DNA of 64,000 nt. Origin: Malurus cyaneus samueli (Eukaryota > Chordata > Aves > Passeriformes > Maluridae). The notes beneath the pieces are model-generated. The model was not told where the DNA came from. It saw only the letters and a program-made list of their open reading frames with translations, and ran no database searches. This document shows positions 1-12,863 of this stretch, piece by piece (position 1 is the first letter of the stretch; every line of letters starts with the position of its first letter). Where the stretch lies: contig CM019214.1 in assembly GCA_009741485.1 (NCBI GenBank), positions 29,230,746-29,294,745 of the forward strand, in the 5' to 3' direction. The position numbers and the translations under genes were made by a program.

Positions 1-1010
1 AAAACAGACATCTGTACACAAAACACACGCTTTTATTTAAAATGTCTCACTAGCTATCATCCCATCCCTGGTGCCAAGGAAAAAAAAAACAACCTCAAAA
101 CAACCAGCCGAAATCTGCACCTGGAGCACAGCTCTAAATACTTCAGCTATGTTACAGTCAACTTTTGCTTAGTTTTACTTGCTTTTTCTTAAACATACTT
201 ATAGAGAACTCTGCCCAACTCCAGAAGACCCAAAGAGAAAGCAACATGAACTGCACCATTAAGAACAAACAGGAAAATTTATATGCTTATATGAAATCAT
301 AACCCAGAGAGCAAGTGGGAGGAAACCCCACCCTTTAGTTTTACAGGATTCCTTGACACCTCCTGACTGCCTTCATTTATTTCTACCTGTCTCTCATGCA
401 AAGTAAAACATTACTAGAGGTTTTCTTGCTCTTTGAAGCAGGCATTAACACTTCCATCAGATTTTATCCACTGTTGCACAAGCTCCTGCATTAATTTTAC
501 TTTCTTCACTTTGTAAGGCATTTATCATCAGTTCTTAATACACATATTTTAGCTGCATGGTCAATGTCATTTTACAAAAAGAGGATAAGGAGAGCTAGAA
601 AATCTCAGTAGCCTAAAGAACTGTCAAAGAGGCAGCAACTCAGAGCCCTAACATCCTGATCCCTGGGTTCAAGACAGCATCTTCTACATAATCACGTCTT
701 TTTAAAGAGAGCAATAGAACACAGCAAAAAGCTGCAAAACAGCATCTTGGAGTGCCAGTGGCCATAATATCTGGGTTACAGATCTAACAAGATACTGGTG
801 TGCTGAAGAAGGATTACTCTTTTGTAGGCTTTAAATTAAATCCCTCTAACAACAGCAAACTTGGTCATGCATTATTACTGTTTATATTACTGGTTTTCAT
901 TTGAAGATAGAAATTCTGTATTCAACATTCAAAAACACAAACCCATTGAATACCATTTATGTTTATCCTCCCATAATGCACTTTTACCTATAAAGAGACA
1001 TAAGGCTCAC
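1..1010 (-). other. GRTP1: GRTP1 intron (partial)
   Basis: This lies downstream of the GRTP1 donor at 1010/1009 on the minus strand. I searched both strands for the next expected TBC-protein exon (continuing SLKVKRYVRKG-like sequence) and did not find it, so that exon should lie left of the window. The stretch is AT-rich unique sequence. I see no other gene, repeat or RNA here. Confidence 0.7.
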
Positions 1011-1162
1011 CTTTTAAACTCTTCTGTATACTGTTATTCCCCTTTAGGAGCTTGGACCATTTTATTGCTCTTCTAGTGAGTACCACTAGGTATCTGGAAA
1101 AGAATGCTTCATAGGATGCATAATCAAAGTCGTCTGGCCTTTCAAACCCATATGGATCAACC
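1011..1162 (-). CDS. GRTP1: GRTP1 second coding exon (growth hormone-regulated TBC protein 1)
   Basis: GRTP1 is a TBC-domain protein, a family that stimulates GTP hydrolysis by Rab GTPases in membrane traffic. Seen: the minus strand between the acceptor TTTTATAG (before 1162) and the donor G|GTGAGC (after 1011) reads through without a stop. It gives VDPYGFERPDDFDYASYEAF, then a segment ending RYLVVLTRRAIKWSKLLKG. This is close to the known GRTP1 N-terminus, which has DPYGF, the acidic DFDYEAYEAF-like patch and LVVLTRRAIKWS just before the TBC domain. The exon is 152 bp. Its first base completes a codon begun in the previous exon, and its last base starts the next codon (SLK V). It lies N-terminal to the catalytic Arg/Gln fingers of the TBC domain, which are outside the window. 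The start codon is not in this exon. Confidence 0.9.
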
Positions 1163-1921
1163 CTATAAAATAAAAAAGAATTCCTGTGATAATGTTTCTA
1201 CATACCTACAGCTGGTGGGGGGGAAAAAGGGCAACTATGCTTTAAATAACTTCCAGTTGCTATTTCTAAAAGCAGCTCAACACTCCCTCCTCCCAGCAAA
1301 AACCTGCTTTACACAAACTGTTACACTTCATTTAGCATATCAAAGCTGTTTAAGTAAATTAATTTAAACACACACTGATGAGGCAGTTTTACAGATTTCA
1401 CTGTTTTTTTAAGTAAGGAGTTTTTGGAGCCAAGGACCCATTGTCTGCAAAACCAATGCAAAATTATGGCCACATAAAAGTCTGGGAGGTATTTTTCTCC
1501 ACAATACAGGCAAACAGATGAAAATATGAGGTATAGCATAACAGCTCCAATATGACCTGAACTCTCTTTCCAATAGTTCTGTGCAGAAAAATGACAACAG
1601 AACAATACAGTTAATAATCAAGTTTACAAAGCTAGTTGAGTTTCATTCTGGGGTTGGAGTGGACTTTTTTACTTGTACTTCTTACACTGTCTTGTTGTGG
1701 TCTCTTCTATTTTTATCATTGTGCCAATTTTGCCATATGGTAATATTTCTACAGCTATTGAATACTGTGATAACTCAGCTTGGTAAACTAAGTAGACTCA
1801 CATCTACCTACTTGATGTTCCAATTCATACTCGTTTCTTCTAGCACTATGTTCCAGTCTACCAAAATGACTTTACTTCTTATTATGTGTATGTCCTACAC
1901 CAGTTTTCAGTTCGGCTTCCA

Positions 1922-1943
1922 AAGGACGCACCCCTGCGTCCTT
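1922..1943. repeat. Perfect 9-bp inverted repeat with 4-base loop
   Basis: AAGGACGCA, then CCCC, then TGCGTCCTT. The arms are perfectly complementary over 9 bp. It sits at the edge of the CpG-retaining segment in the GRTP1 intron and could form a stable hairpin in either strand. No function can be assigned. Confidence 0.8.
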
Positions 1944-2619
1944 CTACGGGAGCTCACAGCAGCTATACTTCCTGCCGAACATGAGAGTTATCAGAACTAG
2001 CGCATCGGTGTAATCTTTGTTGTAATTAGTATCTACTACCTGGGTAACGTATAAATGGCCGACCGTTATATGGCAGTACTTGAAGCTGGTCGAACTCTCC
2101 CAGGGCAGCTCACAGTTATACACCCTTGCTCCGACATGTTACAACACCTGAGTAATATGCGACTATAACTCGCCTTCAATATGAAGATTAAAACAGGCGA
2201 GCAGGGGATACATCTTGTAATCCGTACCGCTCATGAAACAACGTGCATTTTCTACTACAAACGGGTTACAGAGGGAACTTCGAGATGGGCCAAGTATCAA
2301 GTGATGAATCTTCCCATAAATCTAGAACTGCTCAGTGATCTCATGCTCATGAGTGCAAGGAAGAATATCTGGCTACGGAGCAGCACGGGCACAGCCTTGG
2401 GAAAACTGGCTCACAGGAGTGTCACAGATAGCAAACCATGAATCAGATGAGGAACAATTAAATATTCAGATCTCAAATTGTTATTACATGGTTGGCTGTT
2501 AAGACGAGCCACCTTAATATTCACATACTCCTCAAATCTGACAAAAAAAAACACAGGTGAAAAAAACAGCGAAACCCCCGACACACAGGGTCCTCAAAAG
2601 ACACAGAATATGAAAACAC

Positions 2620-2649
<30 letters not shown>
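2620..2649. repeat. (CA)n microsatellite
   Basis: A nearly pure run of about 15 AC dinucleotides immediately left of the CpG island. It is a simple repeat likely to be length-polymorphic. Confidence 0.95.
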
Positions 2650-2652
<3 letters not shown>

Positions 2653-2799
2653 CCCTCACACGTCCGTGAACACACATCTCTTATTTCCGACTGCCACTGC
2701 CCAGGCAGCAAGTACAGATTAATTTCATGCTCCACTCCATTCCCGAGGCAGAAAGGGAAAACAAAGAGTGAGGACGCAGGGTTTTAGGGAAGCCACCTT

Positions 2800-3330
2800 C
2801 CCCGGCTGTCCGCGGGCAGGGAAGGTCGCGGTGGCCGCCCGGTGCCCTCAGCCGCGCCCGGGCCGGTCCGCGGGGCTCCCCTGGCCGCAGCCCCCGGCAG
2901 GGCCGGCTCCGAGCGCCCGGGGAGCACAGCCCGCCCCCTGCGCGGCTGAGGCGCACCGAGCCGCTCGGCAGCCCCTACCTGTACGCCCAGTCCCGCCGTC
3001 CTCTCGCCCCGCCATCGCCCCGCTGGCGCCCGGGGCCGGCGCTCCCCAGCCGAGAGCGCCGCGGCCGCGGCCCCGCGCGGAGTGCGGCCCCGAGTTCACT
3101 CGGAGCGCCGGCAGGGGCGGGGGCGGCCGGCGGACGCCCCGTCCCGCGGGCAGCGAGCGGGCAGGGCAGAGCGGGCAGGGCAGAGCGGCGGGAGGCAGGG
3201 CAGAGCGGGGCAGGGCAGAGCGGGCAGGGGCAGCTCCTCTCCTCTCCGCTCCTCTCCGCTCCGCTCACTGCCGCCCCCTCTGCCCGGCCGGCCCGCCAGG
3301 GACACGCGGGGCTGATGCCGGTCCCGGCTT
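2800..3330 (-). promoter_or_regulatory. GRTP1: CpG island, probable GRTP1 promoter and 5' exon
   Basis: This is the only long, strongly GC- and CpG-rich block in the window. It includes GC-box sequence (GGGGCGGGGGCGG, around 3113-3124) of the kind bound by Sp1/KLF factors. Its position just upstream of the GRTP1 coding exon on the minus strand makes it the likely promoter. A consensus minus-strand donor, GTACAG|GTAGGG, ends a potential exon at 2979. Its phase would join the exon at 1011-1162 as W-A-Y-R-V-D-P-Y-G, but I find no ATG in that frame between 2979 and 3268. The obvious ATG (minus strand, near 3014) is in another frame at the junction. The first coding exon is therefore unresolved. 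Confidence 0.6.
3150..3268. repeat. GC-rich minisatellite and pyrimidine tract inside the CpG island
   Basis: About 3155-3232 consists of imperfect tandem copies of a 10-14 base unit (GGGCAGGGCAGAGCG-like). It is followed at about 3233-3268 by repeats of CTCCTCTCCG. Such purine/pyrimidine-skewed repeats are prone to length change and G-quadruplex formation near a transcription start. Confidence 0.8.
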
Positions 3331-3591
3331 AGATTTGTATATTTCACATTTCTCTCACATATTGGGAAAAAAGAAATTATTCAAATGTTTTAGCGCGAGG
3401 GAAATCTCTCACTAATCCGGGGGGAGAGTGGTTTCAGGTACAGCTCCACAAACCAAAGGAATTTCCCCATAACCCGCAAGAAGAGGTGGTTGCATTATTA
3501 TTCAAGTTCCATTGATTGGTTTGGTGGGTTTTTTTCCCAAATTATCACAATCTCCTTTTTAGTTTTTCCCCAATTTTTTCATTACAGTCAT

Positions 3592-3812
3592 GATCACAGA
3601 ATCACAGAATATTCTGAGTTGGAATGGACCCACCAGGATCATCAAAGCCCAACTCCTGACCCTCCAAGGATATCCCAAGAGTCACATCACACACCAGAGA
3701 ACACAAATGCTTCTTGAACTCTGTCAGGTTTGATGCAGTGACCACTTCCCTGGGAATCCTGTTCCAGTGCCCAACCAACCTCTGGGTGAAAAACCTTTCT
3801 CTAATACACTAA
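3592..3812 (-). mobile_element. CR1 LINE 3' fragment
   Basis: It starts with GATCACAGAATCACAGAATA, the reverse complement of a CR1 3' end. It continues with the typical antisense CR1 text (GTTGGAATGGACC, then ...CCTGGGAATCCTGTTCCAGTG..., then ACCTCTGGGTGAAAAACCTT). It is 5' truncated, as most CR1 copies are. The strand given is that of the element. Confidence 0.92.
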
Positions 3813-4365
3813 AGTATTGCCAACTTTAGCTTCTGCTGATTAGTTTCCACTATAAACTAACATTCATTTAGATATTACTTAAAAAGTAAATGGCGTATTG
3901 CAAAAAATGTGGAGTGCTAATGCACAAAATTATACTCAAAAAAACTGGCTTCTCCATTTCCAGAGTCCACTTTTAAAATTAGCACATTGTTCTTAATCTT
4001 TAGAGGTCTCAAACAAAGCCTGAAGCCCACAAGGACTCAGCCCTATCTGACTGCCAGCAGCTTAATTCATAATACACTGCAAAACAGAAAGGAGACGGTA
4101 AAATTATGTCCCTGCTTGTCCTTTTTTGAGTCAAGTTCTGACTTTGCACCCAGCAAAGTGCTTGGAAAATTACAGCTACTGCTGGGGAAACATTATCTTG
4201 TTCAGCCAGCAAATAAGAGTTGCTGCAGACAACAGATGGGATTTCACAGGGGAGATCAACAGTTGCTCCAGCACACTCTTCAAGAAAGCTACCTTCCCCT
4301 CTGTGGGATCACAGGCAATCGCCCACACTGAAATGTAAAAGCAGTTTGGCTCCAACGTCAAGGAA

Positions 4366-4446
4366 AACAACAAAAAAAAAAACAAAAAAAAAACAAAAAA
4401 AAAAAAACAAACAAACAAACAAAAAAAAAAAAAAAAAAAAAAAAAG
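4366..4446. repeat. A-rich low-complexity tract with (AAAC)n
   Basis: Runs of A interrupted by single C bases, including CAAACAAACAAACAAA, ending in an uninterrupted A run of more than 25. It may be the remnant tail of a retroposed sequence, but no body is recognisable next to it. Confidence 0.9.
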
Positions 4447-6837
4447 AGACTTGTACTTGGTTTCACTGCCATTGCAGTGCTGCGAAAATTCGTGATTGTT
4501 CAGCAAAACGTAATTATTACTTGGGTTGGGGGGTGAGGGGCGGAGAATTCTGTGCTTCACCGGGCATAGGGCTTCTCCTGCAGGAGTGAGTGCGGTCCTG
4601 CTCAAATTACTGTGCGGCATCACGAGCACGCTCGGGTGCTGGCAGAGCCGGAGGCTGATTCCAGCCAGCCCAGCTCGGGGAGAGCCGGCCGGGGCCGTGC
4701 CAAGCTCAGCTTGACCTGCTGCCAGCCTTGCCTTGGCGGAGCGTAGGCAGAGGCACGCTCAGAGAACAGCTCTGCCCAGCCACACAAAACCCTTGGCAGA
4801 GGTGTTTAGGAGCCGATGTTGTCCCACGGAAGAAAAGAAGGAAGCCTCAGCTAAGCAGAATATCCTCTTCTCCTCTAAATCCTGAAGCCACAGGCTGGTT
4901 GGGTGACAGTTATACCTCATCTGACAGCATCAGGCTCTTTGGTGCATATGCCCTTTAAAATGGATCCATCAAAAGTTCCCTGCAAACAGCAGATCGTTTC
5001 TGTGATTAATTAAGGTACATCTGCAGTGCATCAAGGGTAGTCTTGTCTATAGCACAGTGTGCTTTTACTCAAGCCTCAAAGGTTATGTACAGTTTCTGTG
5101 GCTCTAACACAAACACAACTCTGGGGCTGACTCAGATTTTTGCCTGTTACATACAAAGGCTCCATTAAGAATACTTAGGTTATTAACTGATTAATAGAAA
5201 GAATACCTCTATTTCAGCACAGTAATTGGATCCCCGTGTTTTGTCGGATAATATGAGCCAGCCCACTGTCTGGCAGGAGATAATACCTTGGTTGTCCTTC
5301 CCAGGCTATCAATGCTGCTCTCTTCTGGGCAGATGATATCATGTTGCTTTTAAAGGCATTCAAAGAAACTAATGCATAAACACTCAAATCTGAAAACTGT
5401 GTTCGTTGGTATGATGAGCAGAAAAGGATGCTATTTACTTTTGATCCTTTAGTTCTGAAGGAGCTGGTGACAGCGGCAGTGCACAAAAGGGCAGGCTTAG
5501 TTGACGTTCAGATGAGTGAAGCTCACAGCCTTCCCACCTGCCACCTGGTAAAAGGAATGTAGTTTATGTAACTTCTCCCACACCCCCTTTTGGATCTGAA
5601 CCTTATTCCAATTTGTTTTTATGTTATGGTGAATGTGTTTGGTAGAAATTCTCATAGCGTTGCTGTCATAGTAAGTGCTTAAAATAGTGACTTCCCTTTA
5701 AGGGTAGGCATTTAGATGTTTCCCTGAAAAGGCAGATGAAGACAGGGGATGAGTGTTTCACAGGCTGAGGCATTCAGAGCTTTGCTTGTCTCATACACTG
5801 CATTTTCGTGAGCAAGGCTGCCCTTCTTTTGTCTGCAGAGCAGTTGCTAAATAACAATACCAGGATGATTCTCAGCCTTATCAGGATTTATTCTGGAGTG
5901 GCTTTATGCTTCCTAAGGCTGTGAAATGTGTGCTATGTTATCTATTTTGATGAATCAGCAAAGCTGAAATGTGCTCCAGCTCCTCACATATTACCCCATA
6001 GCTGTTGTTACTCTTAAGGCCAGAAGTGGAGAAGGAGCATCAGGAGAAACTCCTTAATAATATTTTTGCTGGAAGTGTTTCTTTGACTGCCTGTGGGGAC
6101 CATAAAGATTTTTTATCCATCCAACTATGGAAGAAATATATTTATTATTTTGTATATCATAAATGTGTCTGGGATTTTTTTCACTGAAGTTTTTTGGTTT
6201 GTTTGTTTTGGTTTGGTTTTTTTTCCTGGCTTCAGGGAGGACAAGGAATAGAATTTGTAAGGGGGAAGAAAATCACTATAGGACTGAGAAAGAATAAGAA
6301 GTGTCTGAATATTGATGTACATTCATATAGTGTGCCTAACATTTTCATAACAGCATGGGTGAATCTGTTCATAAGAAAGACCAGTGAGGAACACCATTTT
6401 CAGGAAAGGGTGCAGCTCTGCTTTTTCAGATCCAGACAGGAGCTCAAACTTTAGAAAAAAACCCCAACTGCTCACAAAATGGGTTAATAACCCCTGTTTA
6501 AAAAATATGAATGCAACAGAACTGGAAAGGAGATAAAAAGATAAATCTCACTACTGATTAGATGCTGTAGTGTCCAAAGTAAGGGATGAAATTCCTACAG
6601 CATACGTGACTTCCCCAGCTCATGTGATTTTCCAGACATCCACTCATCTTGGTGTCTATACTTAGTTAACCACACCACACAAGTGTACCCTGCTTTGTTG
6701 GAGCTCTATTCCGCATCATTTGGCTTGAGCTTTTTTCCCATGACCTGAAATAAATCTGCTGCTCCATACTTGGGGAAAACAGTTAAGGTTAAGTAGATTG
6801 GGCAATAGAAATATCCAGTAAGAAGTAAATATATGTG

Positions 6838-6868
6838 TTTGTGTGTATATATATGTGTGTGTGTGTAT
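6838..6868. repeat. (TG)n/(TA)n microsatellite
   Basis: Alternating purine-pyrimidine sequence, GTGTGTATATATATGTGTGTGTGTGT, able to adopt Z-DNA or to slip. No associated gene. Confidence 0.85.
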
Positions 6869-9800
6869 CTGCATATTCTAACCTAGACATGATGTGCTCC
6901 AGGACTAGACAGCTCATCCAGCTAACAAGGATAAGGAATGCAACCATCACATCCAGACACCTTTAATTCCTGTTAAAACCAGCTATCTACCAAGTTTAGT
7001 CAATCCTCGCCTACATATAGATGGATTAAGGCTCTCAATCCATAATGAAATGTAATGAAATGCTGAACTTGTTCCATGTTTTTGTCCCAGAAAATTGCAT
7101 CGTGCTTACATAATTGTAGTCTGCAGGCCTGATTAAACCTGTTCACGTGAACTGTTCCATCAGAATTCACTGAACTTTAGAACAGACTGCATAGCAAGGA
7201 CAGAAATGTATTTTAAAAATATAATTTCCACTATTCCCTAAAGGCTTCACAGCTTCATGTCTATGAAGGTTACTAGCTGTTAGGACAAGTTACATCCATG
7301 TGTAGTCTGGGAACTGCCAGCATTTTGATTATTCTTGGTATGACTGTGGCCCCGGGAGTCAAAGCATACTGATAAGAGCATCTATAAAAAGGAGCTCTAA
7401 AGCTTGCTGCACAGCACTGCAGCTGCCTGGAAAATCGACATTGCCCATGCAAACCTCTGCAGAAAGGCTTTGCACTCAGCTGCCATCCTCCAGCTGCATC
7501 AGAAAAGAAGGCTCAAGGCTGTAAATGACAATGCTGGAAACAGCAGGGGAAGAGAAATTATATGGTGGCACCCTCGGTATGAAAAACAGCAAAATTATAT
7601 GTCACATGTCCTGTGGGAAAGATACTTGAGCATTATTAGCAGGAAGGGTTTCTAAGGCAGGGACAAGGGTGTCCTTAGGAAAAAGGTCAGTAGCTATCAC
7701 AGATCAGTAACCAGTGGTATGGAATTAAGTAGAGCAGGAGAGAGATCCACGAATCTACCTTAGGTCGAGCTGCAGCTCTGTAAAACATGTTTGTTATTCA
7801 GCTGACAAAGTGAAGTGTTTTCTAGATGGCTTTTTTTCTGTTTGTTTTGTTTTTCCTTATCTACTTGAATGACCATGAGGGGTATGCTGAAAGCCCTTAA
7901 AATCATGCTGAGGATGTTTACTTTCCTGGCTTATAACTGAACTTTGAAATTTCGCAGGGAGAGATGACGGACAAGATTGGAGATTATTAACTCCTTACTT
8001 GTGCCATCTCCTGTTCTTCCTTATCCCCAGCTGGAAAGGTATCCTGCCTAGCAAATCTGGTAGCTCAAATATCTGCTGATTAGGCATAGGGCTTAACTTG
8101 GATGTTCTCTGCCTGTCTACTATGATTTCACGTTTGGTCCTAGTTGAGAATAAATAAGGTAAATCTTCTCCTGATCTTTGATTTCTTCTGCATTAGGGCT
8201 TCTCTGAAAGGACTCTCATTTCAGTTGTCTCAAGTAGTATCCTAATATGCAAGAAACAGGTAGAGTTATCTTTATGGGTCTTAAAATACATTATTTGCAT
8301 GTAAATACATGGTCTTAGCTGTGAAGAACATAACCTAGTTCCCTTAGGTTCCCATAGTCTGTGCAGTATATTTTGGTAACAATAATGTTTTAAGTAAAAA
8401 AAAAAATCCCTAATGTAATGACATGATTTGGTGTAAAGAGAAAAAGGTGCATCTACCCACTCAGAAACAGACATTCATTTCACACATGGAATAAGGACGA
8501 GTTTTGTAGGAGCACAGATGTGAAGTTTCTCTAATTAAATACTATTTTATAATGCATACATAGAGGAGTACTGAGCTTAAGTCAGATCAGCAAATTCTCT
8601 TTCTGTAAGTTCCAGGCTTTGGAGTGATGAACTCTGCAACAGGTAATGTGCTCCCAAGGAGGTTGGTTTTGACTGTAGCTTTCTGTGTGCTTATTCCCTA
8701 TACTTTTTTCAAACTCACAGCCTGAATGAAAAATAAGGAGTTTTATGAAAACCTAAAACTGGGTTTGACAGCAAGAGTGAGTGAAGCTTCTTGGAACTGC
8801 AAGGTTATAGCAACAGCCATCAGTACAGACATGCCTCAGCATTTACATGGGATTAGGATATCAGCTGGAGTATCATGTTTTTAAATTCCTTTGGAAGGGA
8901 AGAAACTTTGATTGCAACATCTAGGATCAAATTATGACTTTCTTCTGGCTTACTTTGTCAGGTTACAGATTATACCACATGACGAATACTGGAGGGAAAA
9001 TGTCATTCTCATTTTGTGTTAATTTGCAGATAAATGTCCCTAATATTATCACAAACTGGTACATGGTCAAAATTGAAATAATTTCGTTTTCCGTTTTCAT
9101 ATTTCAGGTATTTCTGACACTGTTCTTTCCTATCTTAGAATAATCACATTGAAGAGAGAAGTGTAATATTGAAAAACAGCAGCAACATTTTGGTATTTTC
9201 ATGGTTTGCTGCATAATTAGATACAAAAATGGTATGTTCTCAGTCAGCTGTTTGATCCTTTTTTCCATTTTAAGTGTAGCTCTTTTGTCAACAAAACACC
9301 AGTTTGTTTTTTTTTAACCGAGAAATTTTATTTTAGCTGTGTATGAATTAAAGAAAATGATAGAATTTAATTTGCTGTAATTATTCAGGGAGCCATTGTG
9401 ATAGCGCTGCACATTTGTATTGCTTCTGCAACAGGTATTATTCCTATGTTTTCTTATTTATCAAAAACACATTTTTCAAAAATTTTCTTCTCAAAAACTC
9501 CAATTGTCTTATTTTTATCATTTCCTTCACATGACATTTCATCACTGTCAATCCTCCACGAGCAGTTGCTAAATTTCTGAACACAGCCAAGTAAGCTTTA
9601 TAATAATTATTATCTTTCCTGATCTATGCAAAGTATTTTTTTCATATGGTTGTGAAAGTGCAATCATTGTCTTATTAGATGTTGATGGGAAATGGTTGAT
9701 GAAAAATTGTCTGTAGGCATAATCCACATGTAGATGCAAATCAACCCACCAAAACACATAAGTAATACTTAGAATTTGCATTCAACCATCACAGTTGCGG

Positions 9801-12800
9801 GCATGCCTTGTAGGGGCCCTGATTTTCTGCCATGCTCAGTTACAGTTTACCCCATAATGGTTACATGTGATGAAACCATTTAGAATTCTAAAGAATGATT
9901 GTGTAAATAATTCCAGCTGCAATTCTTTTAACTACACTGTCTTGTCTCAGACACAGCTTTTTGTATTTTGATGGCAGCATAAATGCCCTGTATAAAGTCT
10001 CCTGAGACTTTGAAAATTTAATGTTTCTTTATATGTGGGCAACAGGTTAGTTTTGCACAAATGAAATAATTTTCAGCAAAGAAAGCTCAGATTTGATCAC
10101 ACAGAAGTCAATGGAATGGGCTGAGTGTTCTTCATGCCTCTCAATAATTTTCAGTTCTTTGTTTCATCCTGTCCTACCCCCTGTGGGGTTTATGAATCAC
10201 TCAAGAAGAGATTATTTTCCTTCAGTGTGAAAATCTGTCACTCAGGCCTTCACTCAAGAAAAAAGGCGGTTTCTCTCTCCAGTTTCAGAGCCCATCTCTG
10301 AAACCCACCCAAGTCTTGGAGCCTTCCAAGGTGCAACACAGAGCTACTGATCCAGGAGAAACAGTGCTGGGAAGATCTAGCACTTCTCCTAGCCAGAAAC
10401 ACCCAGTTGAAGGAACCAACTGGATCTCATAAAATATATTATATATGGCTTCTCTGTCTCTCACATAGCATTTCTTTGCTTGTGTTACAAAAAACAGAGG
10501 TGGGGATTTTACATTACAGCAGGCCAGTTCATAAATACAAAGGTATAGTCACAGTTTTACTTCAGATCTGAACAGTCAGGGAAAGTAAACAGGAAAGACC
10601 TGCAAGTAGAATAAAAGTAGGTTCAGTCTTTGATCTGGTAGAAAAAAAACTGCTGGTGCATTGGATATTGTGCAAAACAAGGTAGAATTTCCCTCCTGCA
10701 TATCACAGGATCAATAATTGCTCACAGCAAAGTTGCAAGCCTAGCTCCTACATGCAAGCTGAGAGTCAAATGGTCAGATACAGGAAGATGGACACCTTGC
10801 TGAGAACTTTCTCAGATTCACCCAGTGCTTCAGAAAAGAAAAAAGAATGAAAAAAAAGGAAAACAAAATTAAGAGGAGAGGACTCTTGGAAGTGCTTTTC
10901 TAGGGAGCACTCAGCTTTCAAAGTGCACACAGTATGCATGACCATGACTGGGACTTACTCTGTGTGGAAAACCACTGGCGGTTCTTTTGAGTGTCCTGGC
11001 TGTATTTTGGAGTACTGCTATGTGGTTACTACAGGGGGTGATCAGAGTTCACAGTGTGGGTTCTGGCATGAAACAAATGCCAGATTAGCAAGGTGTTGTA
11101 TTTCCCACAGCAATGATGGTATGTCCCTGGCAATACCTCTTGTATTCCCAGGGGAGAAAGCTAATGTTGGTCCTTGCAGTCAAGCTTATGCAGTGATAAT
11201 AAACACTACTTAAAAACCTCACAGTTGCTGTCAAGGGTCCTCACAAAAGGTCATTTGTAATGAAACAAAAAAAACAGCTTTGGTAGACTGATTTCCGGGA
11301 AGAAATAACAATTAGGTAACTCTTACATAAGAATCAGTGTCTGGCTTTAGCTTTTTAATGGTCTGATTTGCTGCTCGAGCACCCTTCAGTGGAAATACAT
11401 CCTTCTGGTCAGTTATTGGCTTTTGCAATTTGCATTCCCATGACCCACAGAGCTACCTTCAGCTGCTCAGGTCCAGCCTGCACACAACATTTTTTGCTAA
11501 ACAATTTTGAAAACCGGTGGAGTAGCATCAAATAATATTTGAGAAATGTGCAGCAGATAATTGCAAGGAGCAAAGCTGGGAATGCTGAAATGTTGATAGT
11601 AAGGACACACAAGATGCTTATCTTGTCACTTCCATTTTACCACTTCCCTTTAAACTAAAAAACAAAGACATCTTGGATCTCCTTCCTGAACATATGTACT
11701 TCAATACAGTAATTGAATTGATGGTCTATACCATTAAAGATGGGTAAAAACAGTTTAGAAGAAGGTGAGGCAAAATCTGTCTTTGACAAGTGTGTGGAGA
11801 GATGAGGCAGAACACCACAGAGAATCACTTCATCAGTGGTTTTGCAGCTCTGATTTGAACATGATTATTTTTGGAAGACCTGTTGTACATACCAACAACA
11901 CTAGTGACTGCCAGAAGAGACAAACATGTTCCTAGAGACAGTGATATCATGTGCAGCTCTCAGTATTTAAATGAATCATGTGTTTGGCAAACAGTAATAA
12001 AAAGTAATTAATTCTCTTTGTTTCCATCAAATTGAATAATGCTTTTATTTTGCCTCTCGTTTCCTTTCAGAAATTAGTCCTAAGAGTAATTATACAGATT
12101 TCAGTTCTCATTGTTTAATAGAGTGAATGACTTTTCTACAAAATTTTGACTTTTATGTTTTGTGCGTGTTATGGATGGAAACCATGATTTCCCATTGCCT
12201 TCATTTTATTACTATTCTGTGACCCCTTTAAGATTGTGGGAAGCAAAGCCATCCCTACAAAGAAATCTGTCTCACTCACTACTAAATGATGAGAATAACA
12301 AAGAAGACTGTAACTTCTGTCAGGAGGCAAGCAAACATTTTTGCTGTATAGGCCTACATTTGTAAGAGGGGCATTCCGAGCTGCTCGAGATTAAGGGAGC
12401 TACTACCGGGCAGAATTCCATCTGCTTTTGCCAAAGGGCATCTTTCTTATCACCATTTACTACTAGCAAGCTGTTCACTCACGGATCTACCCACAGTGCC
12501 GAATGACAATGTTTATAAGTGATAGAGCAGTCTTATTGGAAAGGTTTCCAACTGGCTGTGATGGCTGGGGAATGCACACTGAGTGGCAAGCACTGGGGAC
12601 TCAGAGAGAGCGCTTTGATCTATGCCTGCAGCAGAACAACACCCAAAAAATCGCTGTGGAGACACTATCAATGAATGTCAAAAGGGCCTTGAATTAAACC
12701 ATGGAGGATTTGATTGTTGATCTCAGCAAAATACCATCCAGACCTTGTCAGCTGTGGAAAATGGAAAGAAAGAGGCAGAACCTACAAAGTGCAAGGGCTC

Positions 12801-12863
12801 CAACTAGGCAAAGCCACTTTGCTGTTGGTTTGTGTTCAGGCACTGAGCCCACTGCAGGCACAA

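Larger units (their letters stand above)
1163..2790 (-). other. GRTP1: GRTP1 first-intron region with an unexplained CpG-retaining segment
   Basis: This is presumably intron between the GRTP1 exon at 1011-1162 and the CpG island. Most of it is AT-rich and unremarkable. From about 1915 to 2440 the base composition changes and CpG dinucleotides become frequent. Modest open frames appear on both strands: 86 codons on plus at 2181-2441, and about 63 codons on minus at roughly 1950-2140. I do not recognise either product. It could be an old retroposed or transposon-derived insert, an unrecognised exon, or chance. Confidence 0.4.

Noticed and set aside
2768..3415. 215-codon plus-strand frame rich in Pro, Ala, Arg and Gly
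   Set aside because: It is an open frame produced by CpG-island composition. It has no recognisable domain, and the nearest gene is on the other strand.
4176..4629. Open frames with poly-K or poly-F around 4370-4446
   Set aside because: They come from the A-rich simple repeat, not from a gene.
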